Part shown: piece after piece, positions 10,788 to 21,909 of the stretch | Layout: each line of letters starts with the position of its first letter | Numbering within the stretch: the first letter of the stretch is position 1 | NCBI RefSeq assembly: GCF_001625195.1 | Contig: NC_054391.1 | Span: forward strand, 3,193,390 to 3,257,389 | Source: Drechmeria coniospora | Lineage: Eukaryota > Ascomycota > Sordariomycetes > Hypocreales > Ophiocordycipitaceae | Reading direction: 5' to 3' | Length of the DNA: 64,000 bases | Position numbers and translations under genes: made by a program | Notes under the pieces: generated by a model | What the model saw: the letters and a program-made list of their open reading frames with translations, nothing else | What the model was told of the DNA's origin: nothing | Databases searched by the model: none

Positions 10788-11910
10788 ATGGAGTCGCCCT
10801 TCCTCGAGACGGAGCCGCAACAGAGCGGCAGTTTGCAGACGGCCAAGGACCTGTTCTCCGGGGCCATGGGCGGTATTGCACAAGTCCTGATTGGTATGCA
10901 CCGTTCCAGTCCTTTCTTCGCCAGTCACGTCTCTTGCGAGCTTGTGCAGTCTGCCTGGTATCGGGCCGTGGGCGAGGCAAGGCGAGCGATAAATGGGCAC
11001 CATTCTCTCTCCGGCCCGGCTCCTTCGAGTCACGGGAACGTGTGATTCCGTGTTTTCGTGTTTAGTACCTTGCTGACTCTCGCTCATGCTGATAGGTCAG
11101 CCCTTTGATATCGTCAAAGTCCGCCTCCAAACGACGACGCAATACTCTGGCGCGCTCCACGCCGCCACCTCCATCTACAAGAACGAAGGCGCTCTCGCCT
11201 TCTACAAGGGCACCCTCACACCTCTCATAGGCATCGGTGCCTGTGTCTCCGTTCAGTTCGGCGCCTTCCACTCTGCCCGCCGCTGGTTTGAGGCCCGCAA
11301 CGCCGACGCCCCCGGCCGCAAGACCAGTGACCTCGGTTACGGCCAGTACTTTGCCGCCGGCGCCTTTGCCGGCATATCCAACGCCGGACTGTCCGGCCCC
11401 ATTGAGCACATTCGCATTCGCCTTCAGAGTCAGCCACACGGCGCCGCCCGGCTGTATGACGGTCCCCTCGACTGCGTTCGCAAGATTGGCGCGCACCAAG
11501 GCCTCCTCCGAGGTCTGTATCGTGGCGAGGCCGTCACCATCTATCGCGAGGCCTTTGCGTATGGCGCCTGGTTCACGGCGTTCGAATACCTCATGAATTC
11601 CGACGCCGCTCGCAACGCCATCGACCGCAAGGACATTCCCGGCTGGAAGATTGCCTTCTACGGCGGCCTCGCAGGCGAGGCCCTGTGGCTCTCCAGCTAC
11701 CCGTTCGACGTCATCAAGAGTAAAATGCAGACGGACGGCTTCGGTGCGCAGCAAAAGTACCCGACCATGCGGAGCTGCTTCGCGGCGACGTGGCGCGAAG
11801 GCGGCGTGCGAGGCTTCTGGAAAGGCATCTTCCCGACGCTCGTTAGGGCCATGCCTGTCAGCGCCGGCACGTTTGCCGTCGTTGAGATGACCATGAGGGC
11901 CATAAATTAA
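10788..11910 (+). CDS. ymc1: Mitochondrial carrier of the Ymc1/Ymc2 type
   Basis: Two exons, 10788-10893 and 11096-11910, with a 202-nt intron; 306 residues. The protein has three mitochondrial-carrier repeats with P-x-D/E-x-x-K/R signatures: QPFDIVKVRLQ, GPIEHIRIRLQ and YPFDVIKSKMQ, plus the blocks GTLTPLIGIGACVSVQFG and RKDIPGWKIAFYGGLAGEALWL, which resemble yeast Ymc1. Six membrane helices in the inner membrane are expected. Yeast Ymc1/Ymc2 have been linked to glycine or glutamate/oleate-related transport. The substrate here is not proven, and a carnitine/ornithine-like carrier is the main alternative. The intron splits the first signature block, as G|GQPFD. Confidence 0.9.
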
Positions 11911-12207
11911 ATCAACTTATTCCCCTTTCTGCCATTGCCGGGGTCGAGCCCACGACGGGATGGGTGGAAGAACACGAACGAGACGGCAGCATTTGCTTTT
12001 TCATTTTTGCTTTTTTTATTGGCGGACATTTGGAACAAGATGAGCCTGGTATTGCCGCTCCTCCTCTTTTTGCACGTGTTGTTTGATAGACGATAGGTGT
12101 CCTGGACGCACCGAAGCAAGAGAAAGATACAAGGCCCATATTTCAGCTTCGCATCCTCGAGTTTTTGTGACCAGTCTTCAAACCGGATGGGCACCACCCT
12201 CCACCGC

Positions 12208-14737
12208 TTACCACCCAATGTTCTCGTTGTTCTCCACCCGCCTCTGCAGGATGTACCTTGCATTCAGGGGCGTCAGGGCATCAAGGCCCAGCTCTTCCAG
12301 CACCTTGCGCGCTTCATCGTTGCTCGTGAATGCGCGGTCGCTGGCCTCCTTGAGGCTGATGGCGGATGCACCATCCGGCAGCACTCCGGAGGGCTCAGTC
12401 GAGGGTGGCAGGCACAGAAGCTGCATGCCCTCGCGCAGCGCATCCAACGCCGTCGACCCGCCGGAGACGTACCTGTCGACGAGCGAGAAGATGGCGGCCC
12501 CGTCATGCGCAAATTGGGCCGCGCCGAGGGTGGTGAAGGACTGCTTGAGGAGAACGCCGTTCCAGAGCATGTCCTGGAGCTTGTCCAGCGTATCATGCCA
12601 GACGCGACGGAGGGACGCCGTCGAGAGTGCCTTGGACAGGAAGTCAAGGTTGCGCTTGAGAACGCGCAGCGGCTCGTCGAGCTCGGGAGTGATTGACAGC
12701 TGCGAAGGGTCGTCTGGACCAAGGGGGGATCCATTAGCCGACCTGGCCGGGTCACGAACGAACAGCGAAGCAGGGCAGCTTACCCAAAACGGCCGTCTCG
12801 CCAACCGTAGTCCACTGAACGTGATGGAGATATGTCCGGAAGGCCTTGGTGTGAGACTCGACCAAGGCGCCGACGAGCAGTTCTTCGGCGGCCTTGCGTC
12901 GCATCTGGTATGCCGCGGCAGTCTCGTCAAATATGCCGCCGTCGTCCCCGCCGGCCTCGAAGCGATTTTGCCCGTGCCCTCGCATCTCATCCGCCTCGGG
13001 GGGTGGATCGTCATGGACAGCTTGGTGCTTTCGCCCTTCATCTTGAGCATGCAGGTCTTCCCACAGCACGACGAAGAACTGCGCATTGCTCGTTAGCCAA
13101 TCTGGACTTCTTCGGTGGGTTTGCAGCCACGGGAAGCGTACCTCTTCGTCGCTCCATTCTGCCAGGGTATTGGCAACGTGGTCGGCGCTGCCAATGACCT
13201 TGCAAAGCGTCTCCAAGACACCGGTGCCTTCGAGGGCGGCCAGCTGCTCCTTGCTGGCTCCATGCAGCGTCCTCCCCAAGGTGGATGTCATGGCCTGGTA
13301 GGCCTCCAGGGATCCGCGCAGCCGATCGTGATAGCCGTCGAGAATGTCCAACTGGATGCCGGTGAGAAATCGACTCTTGTGCTTGAGCTTGCGCAGCCTT
13401 TCATACTTTGTCGTCACCGTCCTCAGGAGGTCGGTGATGCGAACGGCGGCAAAGGTGGGCTTCATCTTCCCGTCGACTGCATAGTTGTAGTCGATCTTTC
13501 GGGCATCGTGCGACTCGACTGTTTTTTCAAAGTGCTCCATGGCAAAGTCTCTTTCGACTCGGAACCAGGCGTCGAAATGGATGTCCAGGACGTCGGCGGT
13601 GAGACCTGCCCAACCGTTCTCAACGTCTCCGCCGTCGTAGTTGAACCTCTGCCTGACGTCATCGTCGAGGGTCATGACTTGGGACATGAAGCCGCTGAGA
13701 AAGGGCGGGTTTGCCGTCGCCTCCGACGTGGTCGCGTGGATCTTTTCCTTCATGACCGGCATCATGCACGTGATGAGGGCGCACACGGGATCGAGGTAAA
13801 CCATCTTATCCGCCACCGGCGTGTTGCCAAACTTGGTCGCCAGCAAGGGCCCGAGGTTGTCGCGGAAGAAGGCCTCCCACTTTTCAATCGTGGCCAAGAA
13901 CCACGGGAAGCAGTGGGTTCCGATGGCCTGAAGGCTGCTTGTCGGTTTGTCGCTGAGAAAGTGGAAGCGGAATTCGGACACGAAAATGCTTGCCATGACA
14001 TCGAAGGGAAGAAGCGACACAAGACCGGTGTTGTGGACAATCTCGGGCATCTGGAGGTCGAGCAGCTTCTCGAAGCAGGACATCCACTCCTCATCCATCT
14101 CCGTCTCGGGGTCGACGCGGGGCCAATGCCTCTTGGCCAGGACAGCATCCAGCTCGGCCGACATGGTCTTCTTCATTTCTTTCCACAGCATCTCTGTGAC
14201 GGTCTCGACATGGCCGACCAAGTGCAGCTCTCCGCTGCCGGGCACGCCCTTGAGACGAATGGTGAGCTCCTTCAGCTGAGCGTACGGCTCCAACGCGGCC
14301 TTGGGGCTTTCCGGGAGGTGCGATCGAGCATCGGCCCGCAGCCTCTCGACCATTTGCAGCAGGGAGAGATACTTTTGCGCCAGCTCGACGGCCTGAAGCT
14401 TCTTCATGGGCTCCTGGAGTCGGGCGATGGCCTCGCTCGGTGCGTCGGACGCGGCCGCGACTTGGACGCGGACGTCTATGCTCTCCTGCAGCTTGTGGAA
14501 TTCATCCATCCGGGCCTGCAGGGAGCCTTGCCGATCCAGGGCCGTGTGGCGTGCCTGCTCAAGCTGCTTGGCAGCATCGTCGAGCTGGGACTGGAGCTGA
14601 TTGCGTTGCGTTTCGACGTTGACGAGGAGTTGGTCGAGGGTGTCGAGGTCGGCGGCTTCATGAAGCTTGTCGTCGAGAAAATCTTCTACGCGGATATCAA
14701 GGGCAGTCCCCGGCGTGGCCTCGTTGAGGGCGGGCAT
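12208..14737 (-). CDS. rint1: RINT-1/Tip20 family vesicle tether
   Basis: Two exons, 12784-14737 and 12208-12713, with a 70-nt intron; 819 residues from MPALNEATPG. The N-terminal quarter is a predicted coiled coil (heptad-like LDQLLVNVETQRNQLQSQLDDAAKQL region, split here only for illustration). The C-terminal RINT1/TIP20 domain includes HCFPWFLATIEKWEAFF, WFRVERDFAMEHFE, an FFVVLWEDLH block and a final helical part after the intron. RINT-1/Tip20 is a subunit of the ER-bound Dsl1/NRZ tether for retrograde COPI vesicles. The human protein also binds Rad50. The frame is open upstream of the chosen ATG, but those codons are Pro/His-rich and unlike the family. It converges with the Ymc1-type carrier gene over a 297-bp spacer. 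Confidence 0.9.
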
Positions 14738-14959
14738 CTTGCCATGCTCGACGAGCGGACGTCGGTGAAGAGGGGAGGGCGAGAGCTCGGGGGGGGGTGA
14801 ATGGCGAGGAGCAGGCAAGTGGCGGTGGGGAGGAATGGGTGGACGGACGCCAGTGGGCATTAGGTTTATCGATAGCATGCCTGCTAATCCATTCTGCTCG
14901 TCTCGTGTCTCCCCAAGGCCGCCGACGGTCAGCGCTGGAAAACTTGGGTACAACTACTC

Positions 14960-16040
14960 CGTAGAAGCGGGTACAAACCGTTGAACTAGGTACAAGCAAA
15001 ATACACAATAATGTAGGTGTACATGTGAGTACTTGTAAGTAAGTACTAAAGTGTACGGAGTAAGTTCTCTCAGTACAGTGCAAGTTGCATACGGAGCAAT
15101 TACTCTGTAACTACAACTACTCCGTACGGAGTACAGATTACTTGGATGCATTTCGCTTTTTCTTTTAACCCAACTACGTAGGTACCTATAAGCCAGCACT
15201 TAGTAAGTAGGTACTATAGCGGGTGCCATATAAAGCGTTGCATTTTCGCATAGCATCGATGATTGCTGAAAAGCTTCCATGTGCACCAGCCACACCAACT
15301 CGGATTTGCGCAAATGTAGTAATTAGTTCCTACGCAAAACCCTGGGCAATTAAAGAGGCATCCATGCTCGTTCTAGAAACACGACTGCATTTCGTGTCTA
15401 CTACCAAGGTACATCTGCGCTTGTGTGTTGACATGCACGTTGTGCTCGTAATCACGTACCAGCACATTCGCTTCGTTGAACGTCAAGCGCGCACGTGAAG
15501 TACTTTTGCAGGGGCTGTGTTGGACTTGCACGTACTTAAATGTACGTACATGTACATACAGTACATGTACAGTACATGTGCTGTACACGTGAGCGGAGTG
15601 CTGAACTCTCACAGGCAATTAGGTGCAAGTAATAATACGTTCGTCATTGCTCGAATGGGATGACAGCACTGCCCAGTACCGCACATACAAACAAAGCAAG
15701 TCCTGATGGTATAATTAGCACCTGAACCCCTACAGTACAGTACAAGGGCCGCGAAATCAACCCCCTGCAATTTGCACGCACACGGGTTGCTGGTTTAGCG
15801 CCATCGCTGACTGATCCATCCCAAAATGTACCCACCCCCGCTGTGATGAATGAAGTACCTGCTGTCGTTGTACTGTACTTGTGCGTGCTGTACTTGGTGC
15901 GTGCTGTACTTGGTGCGTGCTATACTTACTAATTACTTAGTAAGTACAGCACGCACCAAGGGCGTGCTGTACTTACTACTAGGTACTTAGTGCGTGCATG
16001 TACTTACGGGGGTACGTACCTATACTGTACTGGTACCTCG
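14960..16040. repeat. GTAC-word-rich intergenic patch with local repeats
   Basis: Words such as AGTACTTG, ACATGTAC, CTCCGTACGGAGTAC and TACCTA dominate 14980-15230 and 15500-16030. No frame codes for a recognisable product. The segment 15880-15990 carries repeated copies of GCGTGCTGTACTTGGT and a hairpin. Confidence 0.7.
15909..15960. repeat. Inverted repeat, 24-bp arms with 4-bp loop
   Basis: Left arm 15909-15932 begins CTTGGTGCGTGCT. Right arm 15937-15960 ends AGCACGCACCAAG. The arms are complementary except for one position (A in the left arm where G is expected), around the loop TTAC. Direct copies of the arm sequence lie just upstream (from about 15880) and a further inverted copy just downstream (from 15961). 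Confidence 0.85.
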
Positions 16041-16987
16041 ACCAACGTCACCCGTTGTCGCCCCGCCAACAGCCTCGCAGGTAAATAGAAATCGTGGTGG
16101 CTGGGCCAACCGCCGACAGCCAGGGCGGACGCATGCATGCACGACGAGTACGAGTACGAGTACGTCTTGTATCCGTGAAACCTAGAAGCACAAGTCCGCT
16201 CCAGTCGCGTGTCACCTGCACAACTCTACCTACAACTTCACCGTCCCATCAGAGCTACCAGCCATCCTCTTTTTCATCGAAGAAAAGGAAAATTCACCGA
16301 AGCTCCCACGATTCCACCTGCGGCCCAGTCAAGTCTAGCAGAAAGGGAGGTGGCAAGCCGGCATCCGATCCAATCCGACCCTGCATTCCTCGCCCTCTTT
16401 CTGTCCGCATCCTCTCCCTCCCTGGTTGCATTCCCAGAGCGATCCCGTCGCTCACATGGGCCAGCGCCGTCGAGATCGTACTACCTCGTGTCTTCTACTG
16501 ATTGTATCCTTCATTCCAGGTGACGACTAGCACTCTACTGGTGTGCCGGCTGCAGTAGCCTTGCGCATTCACTTGCGACGTCGACTGAGAGTCTACAATC
16601 CCCATCGATACCAAGACGAAACGAGACAAGACGACAGCCAGCCACCCTTCCAACATCCTCCCATCGGTTGACAGTCGCTCCCGCATTCCTCGCCAGCGAC
16701 AGGTTGAACCATCGGTCGAGACTGGCGGGCGGGACGGTGAACTAGCAGTCAGTTGCGCAAATCGAACTGTAGGTGGATTGTGGTGATACGAACCGGCAGC
16801 AGGCCTTGGAACCGACGAGGAACCGACGACGGCCAGGTCCAACATCGAGTCCGTCGTGCGCCAGTCGAACTCTCTCCAAGCAAGAATTCCCGATCCATTC
16901 GTCCGTCGCTTCGACGACGGGGACGCCGCCGCACCTTGATTCTGCTGCGGAGAGCGACCCGAACGTCCATCGCATCCGTCGCTGCCA
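16041..16987. other. Upstream region of FIG1, no gene seen
   Basis: No supported gene. The stretch is moderately pyrimidine-rich and precedes the FIG1 ATG. A long leader is possible but cannot be shown from sequence. Confidence 0.45.
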
Positions 16988-18027
16988 ATGGCGAGCGGTA
17001 CCAGCTCCAGCTCGTCGTCATCTCGACCTCAGGCGCCTCGCGTCCAGGTCGGGTGGCACCGTAAGTCATATCCATATCCATCCATCCATCCATCCTTTGC
17101 TCGCACCGCCGTCCCCACACGCTCTTTGTCTGGAATGCGGATGGCGCTGACACATGGTCGCCACCAGAGTTCATCCCATTTCTCGGCTACCATCATGTCT
17201 TGATGATACTCATCGCCGTCGCCATCATCCTCCTCTCCCTGCTCCTCGCCGGCTGCTCTTCCTCCTCGCCGCTCATCCCTGACATCTTCCTCCTCTCCCT
17301 CTACTACCAGCGCTACGAGGCCGTGCCCGACACCGCCCAGGTCGACTACAATGTCCACACGGCCATGGAGAACATTGCCGGCGCCGCGAGCCTCCAGGCG
17401 CGCGTCGGCTACTTCGGCATCTGCGTGAACCCCGACGGCGGCTCATGGCTGTGCAGCAACAACGCGACGGCCCTGGCCAAGGAAGTGTCCGTGGACCAGG
17501 ACCCCCTGAACCTCATCTGGCTGGCTTCACAGTTCAAGGACATGATTGTCTTTCCGTACTTGATGTGAGTCTGCCTCTCGAGCCCCCCCCCATCACTTGC
17601 GCTCCATGGCAAGGATTGGACCCGTTGACTCATGTGCCTGCTCTCTCGCAGCATCATCGCCATCATCTTCGCCTTTATCTGTCTCCTTCTCCTCGCCACC
17701 TTCCCCGGCTGGCACGAGGAGGAAGACTCCGAGGGCTCCGAGCGCGAGGTCAAGCCGTTCCCCTCCCGACCCGTCTCGCAAGTCGCCCTCGCCATCATCT
17801 TCATCGCCTCCATCTTCATCCTAGTGTCGGTGCTGTGGCAGCATACCGCCTCCGTCGCCGCCTCCATCATCGCCCAAGACTTTGGCAACGGCGTCGTGAA
17901 GAGCGGTGTGGGTACCAGCGCCATGGTCATGGGATGGTTCTCCTTCACCCTCCTCATCATCGTCACCATAGGCCTACTCGTCATGATACTCAGCATTAGC
18001 GTCCTTGGTCAGCTGATGCGCGACTGA
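16988..18027 (+). CDS. fig1: Fig1 family calcium regulator and membrane protein
   Basis: Three exons, 16988-17060, 17168-17564 and 17652-18027 (introns of 107 and 87 nt); 281 residues. After a Ser-rich N-terminus come a first membrane helix (VLMILIAVAIILLSLLLAG), an extracellular loop with the claudin-like signature GYFGICVNPDGGSWLC, and three more membrane helices, the last ending near LGQLMRD. The G-x-x-G-x-C...C motif and four-helix layout are those of the Fig1 family. In yeast and filamentous fungi Fig1 acts in the plasma membrane in the low-affinity calcium uptake system, mating and fusion, and in some species in conidiation and virulence. Intron 1 contains a short ATCC tandem repeat. 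Confidence 0.92.
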
Positions 18028-18894
18028 TGACGGCGCGCAGCCTCAATCTTGCGAGTGTGAGACGAGTGTGACGATGAAGCGGGAGGCACGGCTGGAAGGG
18101 GTGGAGCGGCCGCTCACGTACGGATGGCCCAATACGCATCAGCATCGGCGTTCTATCGGCGTTGTTTGTTTTCTTACACCTCCGCCAAGACGATGCCAAA
18201 GGGACGCAGACCATTTGCAAGCGCCATTGCCATCTCCGATACAGTGCCTGCACCACCCCGCAGGCCGGCAACTTCAATGCCGACCCGGCGCAAATGCCAT
18301 TGCGACATCGACAGACAGACGAGCAAGCCAGGTTGCCATAGGACATGGCTACGTCGTATTGGGACCTTGGGCCTCGAAAATTTGTCTTCTTCTCCTTCTC
18401 CTTTTTGGAGTTTTCACAAACGTGGCCATGAAATAGGGAGCGGAACATGGATAGGGACAGGGACAGGGATCAGGATAGGGACAGGACAGGGACAGGGCAA
18501 GGTGATGCGATTGGCAACCAACAAGACTGGGTGTGGATTTCGACACGTGGACGACAAGTCATGTACACTACGAGGTGGAAAACGAGTGCGACGGGAGGTA
18601 TTGCGTCGGCTGGCCTGGGGATTCCGGGCCATGGGGAGAATGTCACGCAAAGGCCGGATTGCTGCCATGGTCCTGGGGTGCACTGTTGCCTCGTCCCTGC
18701 GTATGCTCACGCGCATTGGTGAAGATGATATCGCTCGTCAAAGGCGACGTCAATTCTGATGTATTTTTGCAATGAGTTGTCCCCTCATGAATGAAACCAT
18801 AAACGCCATCAAGCTGCCTCTGTTATGTCGTCATGTACAGATCACACTCGGCTCACCGCGAATGAGGCCGCGGTTCTATCCCAACAAGCTCGGC
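18028..18894. other. Convergent spacer between FIG1 and the GH47 gene
   Basis: No gene was found. It should contain both 3' UTRs. The notable element is the G-run array at 18454-18497. Confidence 0.5.
18454..18497 (+). repeat. GGGACA tandem repeat with G-quadruplex potential
   Basis: Repeats of GGGACA with variants (GGGATCA, GGATA, GGACA) give six GGG runs in 44 bp separated by 3- to 9-base loops. This matches the usual pattern for a G-quadruplex on the plus strand. Confidence 0.7.
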
Positions 18895-21495
18895 TCACAA
18901 CTTGAACGGGTGCGCCTCCGTGTTCAGCACCCACTCGTCCAGGCTTATGACGCTCGGCTCCGAGAAGAGCAAGAAGTAGTACTTGAGTGTCTCGGCAAGC
19001 CAGAAGCTTTCCATCTCGTCGGTGAGCGCCGGATCCTTGTGGTTGACGTTTCGTATCGCGCTGTTGGCGATGGACGTTCGCGTGGCACGCACCGTCGCCT
19101 CAAACATGACCCAGCCTTTGTCCATCCAGGTGGGATCGCCGGTGATGCGGTACATGTACCAAACGGACTCGATGGCCTCGGGCCTGAGAGTGTCATGTTA
19201 GCCAGCTTTGCCCGGAACGAGGAGTCGGCGGCAAGGAAACGACAAAACGTACCGGAGAATATAATTAGGCGAGTTCATGGCCACAACGCCCTTGGGCGTC
19301 GATTCGGTATCAAGTATGTTTTTGATGTACTCCGCATGGGACATGGGCTTTGGTTCCGGGTTGATGGTCGATTCGTCCACGTCATCCGGCGGTGGATTTG
19401 CGGCGGCAGCCGACGACGACGGGTCGCTTGAAGCCGCCTTTCGTTCACGGTACTCAGCCATCAGTTCCTGAGTCCGGTTTTGCCACTGCTGGAGCCTCTT
19501 ATCTCGCCATTGCTGATACGGGTCCAGACTTTCATGCCACTGCTTCTCGTTGAACTCACACTTGTCCAAGGTCGGGCAGGACATGACGCGCGCGCTCTCC
19601 GCCATGACTCCCGTGACGGTCGATTGGTATGCCCACACGCAGCCGTCGGTGAACTGCTTGGCCAGCTCGACGTCCTTGTCGCGACCGAAGAGTTTGCCGC
19701 CGAGCCCGAACATGCCTCCGACGAAACAGGTCAGGTGGGTCACGTCATAGACGACGTCCAGGTCCTCCTTCGGCTTCCCCATGGTGTTGATCCTGGCGGG
19801 GAAGAGAACATTCCAATCGCCGGCGACCATGGGCCGGAAGAGAAGCCATTCCTTTACGGCATCTGCCATGTCTTCGTATAGCTTCTGATACTTGGGCGCC
19901 AGGCCGCCGAGAAGCAGGTGTTGCTGAAGAGGTCAGTCGACGTCACGGTCAGCCGGGCGGATGGCTCGTCTCACCTTGGGAAAATACTCGTATGCCGAGT
20001 CCTGCGAGCCGCCCAGATGGAAAGATTGGGAGCCGTACGAGACAGGGACGACGCCCTGCTTGACGCAATCCCACTCCGCCCTGCTTCCACTCGCCGCCAA
20101 CGGTCCATCCGTGCCGTCGGCCCTCTTGCCGACAGCCGCATCTGCATCTGCCCTTGGCAGGACCTCGCCGGACTTGTCGGAAGCATCACCGTCGCCGACG
20201 CTTTCCTTGGCCCCCTCTCCGTAGCCGCTCGCCTCGCCCGGGTCCTTGTTGGAGTCCACCTGATGCTGAGCCGCGCGGCTCATCATGTCTCGGGCGAGCG
20301 TCGCCGTGTGGTTGCAGCCCGAGATGTCCAAGTGCTCCGGGAACAGGCCCGGGATGACGGTGCCGGCCTTTTGCAGCTCGACGAGGGAGTCGGTGATGCG
20401 ATCGACGGCATCATAGTACTTGTTCTCGCCCGTGAGCTGGGCCAGGCGCGTGAACTCGAGGGACAAGGTTCCGAACTCGGCGATGCTCGCCTGGCCGGCC
20501 GTGTGGGTCTGGGAGGCGAATTGCGGCTGCCACTGATAGAAGAGGATGGGCATCCTGTTGGGGGTGTCGAAGATGCCCATGAGGACCTCGGCCAGCTGAC
20601 GGGCCTTTTCGAGGAGAAAGGGGTAGTTGCCGCGTTTCCCGCCGCTGACATCGTAGGCGGCGATGAGCCCGCCGAGGTAGCGGATGGTCGTCTCGAAGAC
20701 GGGAATGCTGAAGCGGGGCGTGGCGGTGAAGTCGATGTTCTTGACGGCCTTGGCCGCCTCGTCAAACTCGTCCCGGAGGCCGGCGATCCACAGGGTGTCG
20801 AGCGAGTCGACGAGGGTGGCGGCCCAGCCGCAGAAGGGGTCACGGTGCCGGCCGGAGACGGGAGACAGCTCGTCATGCATCCAGGCATAACTTCTGTAGC
20901 CGCCCCAGGCACGTGCTATCTCCCCCCTGACCTTGGCGAGTCGCTCAAGCCGGACGTCCTTTGAGGCCTTGGACTCTGGCTGGAAGGAGTGCTGGATTTT
21001 CGGAATCCGCTTGCGCCGCCCGGCGGGGAGCTTGATGATGGACTCCTTGGGTATCGGGAACCGCTCGGGGGGTTTGGTCCAGTGCAGCTTATCCGTCGGC
21101 GGCCCGGCGTCTGCCGGTTGCCATTGCGGGCCGGGTTGATTCTCGTCGTTGGGCACGGCGAGCGACACGTGAACTCTAGGACTGCTGGGCCCTTCGCTCG
21201 CGGGCTCGGCTATGGTCGACGGGCGACTGGCGGCGGCCTCGGACCCGGCACTGGGAGAATCCGGGCCGGCGGCATCGGCGGCGACTTGGGCCTTGTCGTC
21301 CTTGAACGTCGACGAGTCCTCGGCTTCGTCATTGCGCAGGATCGGCTGCGCGTCGTTTCCCTTGGGGCCGGATGCCGGCCCGAGCGGGTCGACGTCGTGC
21401 TGCAGACCCCGCCAGCTCGGCGCGGAGCGGTAGAAGAGGAAGACGACGACGGCGGCGAAGATGGTGAGAAGCCTGTAGCGGCGTCTCGGCAGCAT
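18895..21495 (-). CDS. GH47 class I alpha-1,2-mannosidase, type II membrane protein
   Basis: Three exons, 19975-21495, 19253-19923 and 18895-19183 (introns of 51 and 69 nt); 826 residues. A short basic N-terminus precedes a signal anchor ([14 protein letters not shown], residues 9-22) and an acidic/Pro-rich stem of roughly 150 residues. The GH47 (alpha/alpha)7 domain follows: [55 protein letters not shown], an [17 protein letters not shown] block, [19 protein letters not shown] across intron 2, and the typical ending [12 protein letters not shown]. The enzyme trims alpha-1,2-linked mannose from N-glycans in the ER or Golgi. It is longer than the classic Mns1 enzyme because of the stem and a roughly 50-residue low-complexity insertion before SFHLGG. 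Which of the several fungal GH47 paralogues it is remains open. Confidence 0.9.
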
Positions 21496-21589
21496 GGCAG
21501 CGGAAGTCGAGATGGCGTAGGGCAGGAGTTGGCGCGCCTCTCACCTCGGACGCATAGCTCGTGTGTCGGCGGCGCCCAAGTGTCGGTGC

Positions 21590-21590
<1 letters not shown>

Positions 21591-21628
<38 letters not shown>
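21591..21628. repeat. CTG/CAG microsatellite upstream of the GH47 gene
   Basis: About 12.5 copies of TGC on the plus strand (CAG on the strand of the mannosidase gene) lie 96-133 bp before its ATG, so probably in its 5' UTR or promoter. Confidence 0.8.
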
Positions 21629-21909
21629 AAGCTTTGCCGCGAGCGATCCGGCTTCGATCCGCTCGCGCTCGCGCTCGTGCTCTTGCTTGTACGGCCGACT
21701 CGGCTCGGCTGCGACTGATCGGTCGGAAGTAAGGAGAGGCGAGGTCGAGGATGCCGCTACGAAGGAGTGGGTATATGGCAAAGATCAAACGGCGGCACTG
21801 AGGGCGAAGGAAACGGTGCTCAGGAAGGTGCAGGAAAAAGTGGCCAGCGCGACATGAGTCGGGAGTTTCGTCTCGTCAACGCCATTGACCTCTTAAGCAA
21901 CCCTCCCAT

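Noticed and set aside
13115..14800. 561-codon open frame on the plus strand
   Set aside because: Antisense shadow of RINT-1. No independent promoter or protein signature was seen.
19918..20964. 348-codon plus-strand frame opposite the GH47 gene
   Set aside because: Antisense shadow. Composition follows from the mannosidase codons.
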